Below, in pieces: positions 13,255 to 24,131 of a stretch of DNA of 64,000 nucleotides. Below the pieces are notes generated by a model, which was given only the letters and a program-made list of their open reading frames with translations, had not been told where the DNA came from and did not search any database. The translations under genes were made by a program, and so were the position numbers. The stretch comes from Selaginella moellendorffii. Its lineage: Eukaryota; Streptophyta; Lycopodiopsida; Selaginellales; Selaginellaceae. Numbering within the stretch: the stretch's first letter is position 1; every line of letters begins with the position of its first letter. The stretch lies in the NCBI RefSeq assembly GCF_000143415.4, contig NW_003314278.1, forward strand, positions 912,499 through 976,498, in the 5' to 3' direction.

Positions 13255-13660
13255 TTACAAATTAGCTCTACCATTGGGACTTCTAGACAGTCAAGGGCAG
13301 GAGACACTTTATAAATAATGTAGTATTACAACACAAATACAATTGAGTCTGGCACCAATTCACTTAATTTGTCCAGATATGGCCATGGCCACTATTCTTT
13401 GTTTGTCTTTCTTAGTTCTCTTTTTCTCTGCGAGTTGGTGAAGTTGGATTGGATCCTACCTAGTGTGTCACAATAACTGATACACGTCCATAGGTGTGAC
13501 GATGCTCCTTGTCTCCAGACTAATTGGATTTGTAGAGCACCGTGCCCCTGTAGAGAAACGCATGGTCATTAACCTGCTCTAGATCACCGCCACCATAGTG
13601 AAGCTCACCTTGCCACTGGGTTGAGCAGAAGTGATAGAGCAAACTAGTGACCTCATCAAT
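13255..13660. other. Spacer between the duplicated segments
   Basis: No gene or recognisable element; short frames only. Confidence 0.4.
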
Positions 13661-13847
13661 CTCTGCTGCTCGTGGGTGAAGGTCGACCCTGCAAGATCTT
13701 CGTCACTGTCCCTTGTGATATCTTCGTCCCTGTCCCTCGCACTGACCTTCACACCTGGCCACTACGTACATGTGACTGATCCCAAACTACTGGTGGATGG
13801 CCTTAAGATCTTCTTGCTGGTGATGCTGCTGCTGTGATTCCAACTCC
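13661..13847. repeat. Duplicated 0.2-kb segment, copy 2
   Basis: Diverged direct copy of 13053-13254: the CTGCTCGTGGG start, GCAAGATCTTCGTC, CCACTACGTACATGTGA and the final CTGCTGCTGTGATTCC all align. It carries several small indels. Confidence 0.65.
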
Positions 13848-13850
13848 AAA

Positions 13851-13854
<4 letters not shown>

Positions 13855-13901
<47 letters not shown>
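13855..13901. repeat. (CT)n microsatellite
   Basis: About 23 uninterrupted CT units. The run is clean enough to be length-polymorphic. A shorter CT/CTGT run lies at about 15127-15160. Confidence 0.95.
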
Positions 13902-13903
<2 letters not shown>

Positions 13904-14617
13904 GCCACTGCTGTCGTTTATCAGATACCGATATGTAGTGGTGCTCAAATTTTGTATCCTGGATCCACATGAGAATGATGTGATAGCAAAGAGCAAGACT
14001 TACCTATAGCATTAAGTCGACTCTACTATTAGGACTTCTAGATAGCCTTTCTGTCACCATACTACCATAAAAAACTGTGACAAAACCATACCCCAACCGA
14101 AGAATTTCCTCTAGCTTTGACAACAAAACTTACAAAGAACTATGATTACCTGTATCCCAAGATATTCATTGACTTTCTCCAAAAAGAATAGATATCAGAG
14201 GTTCCACTCTGTAATCAGGACGAAAGGATAAATGTAAACACTGGTCACACAGAAGTATATTGATACCTATAGGTGAGAGGATCATATGGGTGAAATATGT
14301 TCATCATTTGCCTGCATGCTGGCTTTTTTTCTTCAATGCCTTCATCTTCCCAGTACTCATCACCTGTTCTTATGCAAACACATTCAAACGACATTGCAAA
14401 GACCGTAAATCATATACATGCCGTTCTAAAGTATACATTATGGAGACTCAGAAACAGTGGTGATTCAACTGTGAAAAATGTGAGAACGAAACTTATCAAT
14501 AGTGAAGAATCAAGGAGCTCGCTCTCCTTGTTTCGTTCCCAATGCTGCACAGTGACACAAGAGAGAGTCAAACATGAAACCTTCAGATATGAACAGCCAT
14601 AACATAAATACATAAGC
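13902..14617. other. Intergenic, nothing recognised
   Basis: Overlapping short frames on both strands only; none has a recognisable domain. Confidence 0.4.
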
Positions 14618-14772
14618 GCTCCTGGAAAAATGCATTGAAAAAAATTGGTTTACCCTAAAAAAAAAACGTTCCACCCTCAACTGTTTTTTCCCACGTGTCT
14701 TCATCTCCACCATTAAGCTCGTAAAGAATCTCGATTGAATATGTCGCCCTTGCTCTTTTAAATATAGAAGGA
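14618..14772 (+). repeat. Dispersed repeat A, copy 1
   Basis: About 155 bp from GCTCCTGGAAAAATGCATTG to a TATAGAAGGATGA end. An inverted copy lies at 41175-41338 with high identity, including the run of As/Ts in the middle and CACCATTAAGC. The size and dispersed inverted placement fit a MITE or SINE fragment. Confidence 0.8.
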
Positions 14773-14784
14773 TGATATTAAATT

Positions 14785-14910
14785 TGTAAACTTTAATTTA
14801 ACTATTAAATTTAATGGTAACTTGTTCACACCAGAAATTAACATTAAAATAAGCTAATGTTTCCATTAGCATTTCTTATGCATTTTTCGCTAAAATCCTA
14901 ATCTTACTCC
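14785..14910. repeat. MITE-like copy with TTCACACC motif
   Basis: Contains TTAAATTTAATGGTAACTTG followed by TTCACACCAG and CTAAAATCCTAATC. These blocks recur at 10125-10160 and in both ends of the 24.1-25.3 kb segment, so this looks like another short member of that family. Ends are not exact. Confidence 0.45.
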
Positions 14911-17384
14911 CTTATTTAAACGTGCTATTGGCATATGGCATCCGGCGTCTTTTATTCCATTTTTAGAATATTATTTATGAATATGCTTATAATCTAATGG
15001 TTCAAATTCAAAAACTTCAAATAGACGGCATAGATCAAGTGCCAAAGGGGTGGCAACGCTTCAATGTGATTTTAATGACGTTCCAAATCAAGGAAATTTT
15101 TAGGGCAGATTGTGAGCTGCAAGCTCTGTCTGTCTCTCTCTCTCTCTCTCTGTCTGTGTCACAACTTGGCTGCGGGACTCTCCTTCCATGCTATAAGTTG
15201 GTATATGGAAGGTAAGCTTTTCTGGATTCCACTTCAGCCTCCATTGTTTGTTCTTGTAGATGCAAGAATTGGCTGCGATGTCTTCAAATTCCAATGCCCT
15301 GGATTGAGCTGGCCATTGCGTACTATTCTTCTGTCAAAAGGAACATCCTAGAGAGGCGAGAACTGGCTGGTTTGCATGTGGTCAACAAGTTCAGCGCTCC
15401 ATACCAGAGCACTGACGAGCATCCTGCAGAACCTTTTTATTTGCCAAGGACAGTAAGTTGCATATGCCAAGATTGAAAAGAGCCAGGTGATACGTTCACC
15501 ATCAGCAGCTGATCAGGTTTAGGAGGTAAGTAACTCTCCTCAAGTGTGTTTGACAGGCTGTTTGTTTCCTTGGTCGTTTCAATAAAAAAAGAAAGTGGAC
15601 TATTGCGGGAAGAGGCTCTCCTTGGGTTCCATGAGAAAGCTCTGGAAATTAGCAGGTAACTCCTCAGGTTTTGTGTTCTTTCGGGTGATCTGATCTTGTG
15701 TCATGCCACTCAGGCCAGGAAGCACCCGGCACTGGCCAATGCAGTGGGTCAGCAATTAGAATTTATCTGCTTGACCCAGGGGGAAGGACTGGTAATTTTA
15801 TTACATTGTTTATTTGTTCTTGCCTTGGTGAAAAGCTTAGTTTCAGTTGCTCAATCCTTGACGTGATTCCATCTGAATAGCATACCAATTTTCTTATGTG
15901 CCAGAACGTAGCTGGTTCAAACTGTTCTCAGCTGTGGTGAGTTGCTGATTCAATCTTTCAAAGTAACAGTAAAACCAAATGATGAACAGAATGTGGTAGA
16001 AGTTGCAAAATCCTTCAATCTCTTTAGGCGAGAGCTGGACGGAAATTGGGCTTGCTGGCCTTGGTGGCAGTGAAACCTTGGCGGCACCAATGATAAAACT
16101 ACTGGACGAGGCCTTTTGTTGTCCTCCTCTTGTGAGTATGCCAGGCCAGCAAGGGAACGCTTGGATTCACTTGCAAACACAAGTACAGAACTCCAACATT
16201 CGTTCTTGCTTCCTCTTGGTATTGCTCTCATGTTTTCCATTGCTTTCACTTATGCTCTTTTTTATTAGTGTGGCTTTATAATGGAGACGGTCCTTCTCAG
16301 TCTGAATAACACCAATGATATTTGTCATTCATGAAGAAAGTAGCATTTATTTCGACAAACATCGTTACTTTTGAGCTGAGTCCCAGTCCGAGTGAAGATG
16401 GCAGCGATGATCCAGCAGCAATTCTATAATGCAAGCAGCCTGATCGAGGTGGGACCTCTAGGATTGATGTTGTCATGTACACTTTTGCTATGTCATCGAG
16501 CTCACCAGATATATGTGCCTTTACATTCTCAACTCCTTTCATTTGCTCACTTTGTGTATGTTTCAGAGAGAAAGATGACAAGTCATGTTTTTCTCGATCA
16601 AATGAGTGAGGTAAGAGAGGTCTCTTCCCTTTTGTGCCATTGTAAACTACACATCCAGTCTTGTGATTATTTTTACAAACTGCTGTGGCATTCAAGCTAA
16701 TGGCTCACAATCAATACAACTATTCTTTATATTGTTATTGACTCTGATATCTTTGTGGCACTTTTCTTTCTCATTGATGTGGATCACTTACTGATGTTTG
16801 ATGTTTCTGTAGGAGAAAAGATGGATCGGAAAATGAAGATGTAAAAATGTGAAAATGAAGTAATCTCAGCACATAATAGTAAGGATTGCAGGTTTAATCA
16901 ACCTTAAACTCATGACACTGTGTCCAGGTAATTTATGGTAAAGTAGAATATGTCGAATTCTAGAAAAAGTAGTTGTTCTTATTTCCAATGAATGAGCTTT
17001 TGGAGGTGCTTGTGTGTTTTACAGCCTGGTTTTCCTATTGCAGGTCTCCCTTCTTATTCCCAGGAGTGGCAGAAAGGCTGGGATTTATTTATTTTGGTTC
17101 TTTTGATTGGAAACTACTGAGATTCAGTGTTGAGCTCTAATAATGAAAGGCAGAGAATTTATGGTTGCCATATTCTTGCAGTGGGGATACAATCCTGAAA
17201 TTTTGTGTTTACAGTTTTGGAGCCGATCAAAATATCCAGTATTTGCTTGAAATTTCCCAACGAGGAGTGCACTGCGAATACAGCAGTGGTGCTCTCGAGT
17301 TATCGTCACTGGAGCCACTAATATGAACGTGACTGGCTGCTCAATTAATCAGACACCATAGTTGAGTGCCAACGCTGTACCATT
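14911..17384. other. Unrecognised region with exon-like stretches
   Basis: Base composition is less AT-rich than in flanking DNA, and some frames look exon-like: 15280-15452 (+) containing IELAIAYYSSVKRNILERR, 15600-15655 (+) with LLREEALLGFHEKAL, and 15700-15790 (+) with RKHPALANAVGQQLEF. They lie in different frames, are separated by plausible short introns or decay, and match no family I can name. It may be an unrecognised gene relic upstream of the P450 pseudogene. Confidence 0.3.
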
Positions 17385-18430
17385 ATGGGGTTCTTCCTCC
17401 TCTATCACTGGAAAGCAACATGGCAGTGACTGTTTGCCGACATTCTCGAGATTTTTACACAAGTGGTACTATGAGCCGGTGCTAAAGCCGGGACAGCCTC
17501 CACTTCCACCGGGTCCGCTTGGATGGCCCGTCTTTATCAACATGGCTGCTTTTCTCAGAGCCTTCAAGTCTGGGTTACCATACTCTTTCATGGGTCACTT
17601 CTTGGTTTCAGGTATAATCGAGTGGGTTTTACAAGGCATTTCTGTTCTAGCAGCCCACCGTCCTGGTTGCCACACCAGAGGCATGCAAATTCGTGCTCTC
17701 CAAAGACAGCTTTGAGACAGGATGGCCAAAGAGCGCTGTTGTGCTCATTGGACGAAATCTGTTTGCGAGATTAACTGAAGCGAGCTACTTGAAGCTCCAG
17801 AAGCTTACTGAGTCACTGTGAACAATCCCAAAGCTCTTAAGCAGTACGTGCCCCTACAACAGCATGCCTTGCAAGGTGGTCTACGGAGCATAAGATTGTT
17901 CTTCTTACCGAGATGAGAAGGGTAAGTGATGTTTACTTCCTCTCTGTCTTATTTTCTCGTTGATACTGGTTTTTTCTGATATGACAGTTCACGTATCTAA
18001 CTGTCCTCTACATTTTATATAGGAAAGACTCCAGTCTCGATGTGGATGAGATTTTCTCCTTGTACTACATTGTCAACCAAGGCATTCAGGCTTTCCCCAT
18101 CAACTTCCCCAACACTACCTACAACAAAGCCTTGAAGGTAAAAGCCATATGCATTGTCTTACATAGTTTTGTGATGTTTTCCCATTCTCAGGCCAGGTGA
18201 AAGGTCATCAAGCTTATCCAGGACCTGATCAACCAGCGAAGAGCTTCTAGAAAGACACAGGAAACAAGCATTCTTTTGTTGCTCATGGATGAGCTGGATG
18301 ACAAAGGAGAGTCTCTGGAAGCGCTGAAATCATAGACATGCTCAACATGTACATAAACGCTGGTCACAACTCGATGGCTGATGGTTTCCTAAAGCAAAAT
18401 CCTGATGTGCTCGAGAAAGTGAAGATAAAC
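17385..18430 (+). pseudogene. CYP88-like cytochrome P450 pseudogene
   Basis: Three blocks match the N-terminal half of CYP88 (ent-kaurenoic acid oxidase-type) P450s. Block 1, 17455-17880, has WYYEP, LPPGPLGWPVF and FLRAFKSG, then in another frame VLVATPEACKFVLS, GWPKSAVVLIG and a TGA. Block 2, 18024-18138, has LDVDEIFSLYYIVNQGIQAF. Block 3, 18192-18430, has LIQDLINQRRAS, DELDDKGESL and, after a frameshift near 18318, AEIIDMLNMYINAGHNS. Known CYP88A enzymes oxidise ent-kaurenoic acid to GA12 on the ER. This copy lacks the ExxR helix, the PERF motif and the haem-binding Cys loop, and it has stops and frameshifts, so it cannot make an active enzyme. The exact subfamily is uncertain because only the amino half is readable. 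Confidence 0.75.
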
Positions 18431-18950
18431 ATTTACAATTTCATACAAACTTTCCTTCATACAATCTTTCTTCTTTAGGCCACATCCAGACTATTCTGTA
18501 AAAGTTTCAAACTTCTGTAAGTATAAAAAGATAAAAGTATTCTAGTGAATTGTACCTCATACAAGATGATATCCTATGTATTCTCATGCCTCTATTATTC
18601 TAATTCATCCCTGTCACTTCTGTATTTGGAAGGAAATGCTATTTATGAAAACTCTGCATTTATGTTTACCCTTTGCTCCAATGGACCTAACGAAGACATG
18701 TTCAAGACAGATGCAAACTGGCAGGTATTCTTAAAGAACCATAGAACTGCACATCATCTCTTTAAGGGAAATTTATGAGGTGCTTGTAAGGCTCTAAAGT
18801 GTTAACCTCCTCTGGATGGCATCTGAGGAATGTCTAGGGAATGAGAAACTGTAAGCTGTAGCATGATATTTTCTTGCTCTAATAAGTAGTTAAATAGAAG
18901 CTGCCTGTTGTAGCCTTTGTGGCTTTGCTTGACTACAAACCAATGCTTAC
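18431..18950. other. Flank of the P450 pseudogene, nothing recognised
   Basis: The missing C-terminal half of the P450 is not found here on the plus strand. Only short frames are seen. Confidence 0.4.
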
Positions 18951-20964
18951 AAGGTCAGAATGACACAAGCAGATATTCATAAAGATGTATTGTATTTTGC
19001 TATTTAGAGAAATCTTTGTATATATTCCAAACATACAATTCTTAAGAACATCTCAAAAATATCATTAATTTTGTAGAAAACTCTTCTTTTGAAGACTTAA
19101 GAAAATTAATCTCACTTATAAAAATCCTCGACAAATATCAAACTTAAAATTAATGTAAATCAAAGCTATATATGTGAATTGTAAGTTTTTTTAAGAAATT
19201 CATTTAGGAAATACCTTAAAGTATATATTATATGTTAATAATTATATTATGTTATACTTTAAAAATTAAAAAATGTCATTATATTATTCTTGTATATTGT
19301 AATATGTTAGATCTAAGTTTATTTATTTATTTTTATGTTCTTTATAATGAACATATCAACAATAAAACTTAGAGAATGAAGAATTTAAAACTTTATTCAC
19401 AAATGATAATGTTGAAACAACAATACATATTATTTTAAAATAAAATTAAATTAAAATTATACTTCAATTTTAATATATTTTGAGAATATTATTATATTAT
19501 ATTAAATATAGTATTAAAAATAAAAAAATATGATTATATAAATATGAATGTGCTAGATGTAAGTTTCTAATAAATTTTTTAATATTTCTTATAATCTAAG
19601 TTTGTTTATAATAATGTTCTCCTTTAGATAATTGCTGAATATTAAGCATTTTTGAATAATCTAATAGTAATTTTTATATTTAAATTTTTTAGCTATTTAG
19701 CTATATATGATTTTAAATCCTTCAGTAATAGACAATCTTGCAGAATTTTTCTTAAACTTTCAAAGTTCCTTAGAAATTTTGAAATTAAAACTTCTAGCAT
19801 GATATTACCTAAATATAATCCTTAGAAATTTTGAAATTATAACTTCTAGCATGATATTACCTAAATATAATCCTAATGAACTATAGTTTATAATTTTCAA
19901 CTTTATGGGTTACAATCTAGATATTTAATTTTAGAGTTGCTCTACTAATTTTTAACCTAAATCACTTTTCATGAGAATTTCGTATAGACCAGTCTTTTAA
20001 ATATTTAAAATTTTATTTCTATTAAATTTCTTTCTTCTTATTCTAAGTTTTTCTTTCTCAAATATTTTTTTTCTTCATCATTTAACTTTTGTAGTAGTTA
20101 TCTTATATATTATAACTTACAAAATGTGTTACATACTCTTGATCTATTAGTAACTTATATTCTGGTTAGAAAGGTTTTACACATGTATTAATATTTTTTA
20201 AATAATATCTAATATAAGTATTTAATAAAATAGATTTTCTATCTTTACAGGCTGAGTTGTATTTTTCTCACAAATGTGACATATAATTTTACTCTATTTC
20301 GAGACCATTAACGTTTTTTTATAAAATACTTAATTTACCATTTGAACTAATACGATGTTTTCCCTATGCTTAGGTATGATTGATATAATACAAAATTGAA
20401 ACAAAACATAAAGCTCATGTAAAGTTTTAAGATAAATCTATACTAATGCTTTATAATAAAATTATGCATTCATGTCGCATTAATAACATGGTATCTAATA
20501 TGGTATAAGCTATCTCATACATATTGAAAGATCAAATCCATTTCTTGATTATATCCCAGTTACATGAAGATTTAAAATAAAATAAAACAATTGTTATTAG
20601 CTGAAAGAATAATATAAAATTATAAATTATAACATTATACTAATGAGTTTGATAAAAATTATATTATATTAAAAATATTCATAAGAACATTTGAAAAGAA
20701 AGAAGAGATATTTAAGAGTACATAAAAAACTTTATTTATACTAAATCATTAAACAAATCAAACTAAAATCAAATAGTCATATCTGAAAATAAATATTTAA
20801 AAAATAAAAAATAATTATGATTTTAGGTGAATTGTCAGTGAGAGTAAATTCAAAGAATAAAAAATAATATTTTGTTATCTTCTGCATAACATTATTTAGC
20901 TTTATTTAATATTTCTAATAAATTTTTTACAAGTGATTTAAAAGTTAAATTAATCAGCTTTAAA
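18951..20964. other. Very AT-rich non-coding block ending at assembly gap
   Basis: A+T content is visibly far above the rest of the window, with long A/T homopolymers and no open frame of note. Two blocks about 230 bp apart (near 19210-19340 and 19490-19590) share ATTATATTA.., ATGTTAGATCTAAGTTT-like and TTTATAAT-like segments, so part of it is an old repeat. It runs directly into the N gap. Confidence 0.7.
19768..19871. repeat. Tandem duplication, 52-bp unit
   Basis: Two nearly identical direct copies beginning CCTTAGAAATTTTGAAATTA at 19768 and 19820; they differ at about one base. The high identity inside a decayed AT-rich block indicates a recent slippage or duplication. Confidence 0.9.
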
Positions 20965-21064
20965 NNNNNNNNNNNNNNNNNNNNNNNNNNNNNNNNNNNN
21001 NNNNNNNNNNNNNNNNNNNNNNNNNNNNNNNNNNNNNNNNNNNNNNNNNNNNNNNNNNNNNNNN
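20965..21064. other. Assembly gap (100 N)
   Basis: Exactly 100 N, the usual placeholder for a gap of unknown size. Sequence on both sides is AT-rich and repetitive, the likely reason for the break. Confidence 0.97.
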
Positions 21065-22430
21065 ATTAAGCTACATGCTTAAAATAATTTAATTTATGGA
21101 TAGATGTAATTATGGTTTTAATGTTTCATGAAAATAAATTAGTCACTTTTAATAAAAGAACATATATGAAACACAAACCCAAAATATGAATAAAAATGAA
21201 TAACATATGTTTCAAATTATAAGCTTGGATGGATCATTAGTAAGTTGTAGTAAAAATTATATTCTCTTTTGAAGAAGTCTCATTCTTGAAGTGTATTCTT
21301 GATGTTCCTACTATTTGACCTTGGAAATAAAAGAAATCCACAAGAAAGTCCCATAGGATTTACTAGGCTAACATATTTGCATGATAGGGTTTTCAAAAAG
21401 TTATCTAACTTTAGGCATCTAGGAAGTCATATCACTAACTTGAGTGATGGGTAAATAAGAAATCAAAACTCAAATACTTACAGTTTTTTTTTTATTTTCT
21501 CAAGGATATTTTTCTCATATGAAGTTCCCTTACTTTACTTTAATCTAGCCCCTATTTCAAAATATATATTCTTGGTAACAGTTTTTCAATTTGCCTTTAC
21601 TTGCTGGAATTAAGCTTAATATTTGATAAACTAATTTGGAAAGGTATTCTTTTTTACTAAAGTGAACCTATGATAGAGGGTAAACATATCTCACAAGTGT
21701 GTTGCTAAAATGATGTATTAATTGGAAGAAGGAATCATTGGCACAAGAGGGCATTCTTTTAGATTTGCAACTATAAGGAGTAAAAGGGTGTAGTTGATGG
21801 GACAAATGTTCCTTCTTAGAGAGGAATGAAACAAATATTCAGTAACAAATAATGACTTCCTAATGCACTATGTGCTCATCACATTTTATCTTATAACAAC
21901 AGGTGTTTTATATAAGTTCAAGTACCAACTTAGCATAGTTGCTAGCACTTTTTGAAGTCAAAGGAATCCCTCCCTTTTCTAATAGCATTTAAAAAAACAG
22001 AATGACAAATGATAGCTGTAGCAATGAAACTCACAACTTCATGGACAATTCAAAAATATGGTATAGGGGATTGTCTTGATATATAAAACTTAGTCAACAC
22101 AGTTTCCCATGATAAATTATTTCAATAGCTACGACAAATTAACACACCATTAGTTGTCATTGAATAAATATATGTCATTATTCTTGTATACTATCAAGGA
22201 GTTAAATAGATTGAATGCACTATTTGCATTAAATAAGGATGTCCACTGTGTTTAGCTTACACATGAATGCCCTTGAGAGTTTAATGTGGCATTAAAACTT
22301 TTTGGAGATCCATATAACTAACCATTTCATTCTCACAATAAAATCTATGGAAGGTAGTCTGCATTGTAGTTAGATCTATTAGGGTCAAAATTTTCTGTGA
22401 ACCTGTCATTCCTTTTGATCATCAAGGTAT
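21065..22430. other. AT-rich intergenic DNA after the gap
   Basis: No gene recognised. This may include the 3' flank or terminal region of the Harbinger-type relic that follows, but I could not identify a terminal inverted repeat. Confidence 0.4.
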
Positions 22431-22479
22431 GCAGCACACAGCAAGACATGATGTTGTTCACAAGGATGCCTAGATGTCC

Positions 22480-23565
22480 TCTAAATCCCTTCTAACCAAG
22501 AAATTTCTATTGCCTCTTTAAAATTCCAAAAGATTGCTTGACAACAATCCTCATAGAAGAATGAAGAAAGTTGTATTGCTCTTTGCCATGAAATTTGTTT
22601 GGATATAAGACCAAAACCAGTAAAACACACTTTTATCCTCTGTCAGCAATGATATACAATGGAATGTCCCCAAACGCTGTGTGGTATACTGGACCACATA
22701 AACACTTCTTCTCTATCTATGCCTTCTTCAAACCACTAGAATTCCAAACTTGTCTATCTGGAGCACTACCTACTATCCCTATTGTTATGTAAGGGAATGA
22801 AGTCTTACTGTCTATCACAACTTGAACTACCATTGAGTAGTACTTTTTTGCCTTAGCATACCAATCTATTGCATCCTCTGAACCTAGGAGCTTGATTGCC
22901 ATATGAGTGCAATCCATTGCACCACAACAACTTGGGAATCCATACAATCTCTGAAATCATGCTATATCTTCATTTATTCCCTCCTCATCTGCCAATGGAT
23001 CATTAGTCCTTCATGCTCAAGCAATGAATACCTGAATCAACATAAACAAGCTTGAGTGCATGAAGCCACTCTAAATGCATCACCAATTATTTGCCATATA
23101 TCCCTGAATGCCAAGCGTTTCAAAGCAATAGCTACTTGCTTTGAAATAGCTAAGTGCTACTTTGGTATTTCTACCAAATCTAGAAGAGGCCTCCTAGCCA
23201 ATTTTGGAGCAAGCTCGTCACAAAGAAAAGTGAATGTAGATATTAAAAAACTTCTCTAAATCTTTGTGGATTTATATGGAGAACCTAAAGCTCTGTTTGA
23301 TACCACCAGTGGAGACTTCTTGGCTTGATGTAATCCACACTGATCAATGCCCTAGGAGCTCCTTTTTAGTTATCACTTTTTCAATAAATGAAGTTGCAGT
23401 AGGACATGGCATAGAAAGCACTATAGCAATCGCTTCCTCCACCATTTGAATGAACAAAAGCTTTCTTGAAACTGGAATTAAGATCATGTCCTCCTCCAGA
23501 AAGAACAACTCTACCAAATTTAAGTACCTCATCACAATCTCTACAGCATGGGAAATGATTGCCAA
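22480..23565 (-). pseudogene. PIF/Harbinger-type transposase relic
   Basis: Reading the minus strand from 23565: an N-terminal frame (23344-23565), then PLLDLVEIP and KQVAIALKRLA with IGDAF (about 23050-23220), then the DDE nuclease: GFPSCCGAMDCTHMAIK and GSAPDRQVWNSSG (22717-22947), and finally YNFLHSSMRIVVKQSFGILK (near 22500-22560). These blocks occur in this order in HARBI1-like nucleases. The first two acidic residues (CTH-preceding D and the D of GSAPD) are kept. The expected E of the R..VE..FG motif is K, the following Trp codon is a stop, and frameshifts join the blocks. The element is dead. Terminal repeats were not identified. Confidence 0.8.
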
Positions 23566-23589
23566 GGAAGAATTGCCAAGCTATGGCAT

Positions 23590-23812
23590 GCTATGCACTC
23601 AATTTAGGGTAAAAAAAAATGGCACCCTAATCCATTATGATGTGGAAAAAAAGAAGCTAATGTGTAGCCTTATGTGGCATATAAAAAAGAGGGTTACATG
23701 TAATGTAACCATTAAAAAAAAAGGAGGGGAAAGTTGTGGGGTGAGGAGAAATTTCCAGGTGGGTGGAGCATGGAACCCCACCCTAAGGGAACTACTCCTT
23801 ATTCACATGGGC
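23590..23812 (+). repeat. Dispersed repeat B, fullest copy
   Basis: Starts near CTCAATTTAGGGTAAA, passes CCATTATGATGTGGAAAAAA and GGGTTACATGTAATGTAACC, and ends with AAATTTCCAGGTGGGTGGAG and CATGGAACCCCACCCTA. Partial relatives: 45330-45400 (inverted, first third), 41022-41150 (inverted, last part), and 46205-46315 and 45825-45965 (direct). No coding capacity; probably a non-autonomous transposon. Confidence 0.7.
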
Positions 23813-24131
23813 ATAAATTAAAAATGCCTTGAGATGGAAAATGCTTAGTAGTCTATTGCTTAACCCCAATGAGCTTATAGAAGTGATGAACCTGATCTAG
23901 AATGACCAAATAATATACCAAATTGAGGAATATGATTAAGCCACCTCTTCATGTGTTGAATAATTCTTTTAAGCTTTGAGTCCAAGCTTGTATTATTCTA
24001 TTCCAGTAAACCATTTAAGAAATAGTGTTTGGTTGCAATCACTAAGTAAAAACTAAATAAACCAAGTGCTTGTTATATATTGAACTTAAGCAAGTTTTAA
24101 TAAATTGTTCTCTTTTTAGAATTAACATCTA
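23813..24131. other. Short intergenic stretch, nothing recognised
   Basis: AT-rich, no open frame or repeat seen apart from its flanks. Confidence 0.4.

Noticed and set aside
13787-13996. ORF with an Arg-Glu repeat
   Set aside because: It is the antisense reading of the (CT)n microsatellite.
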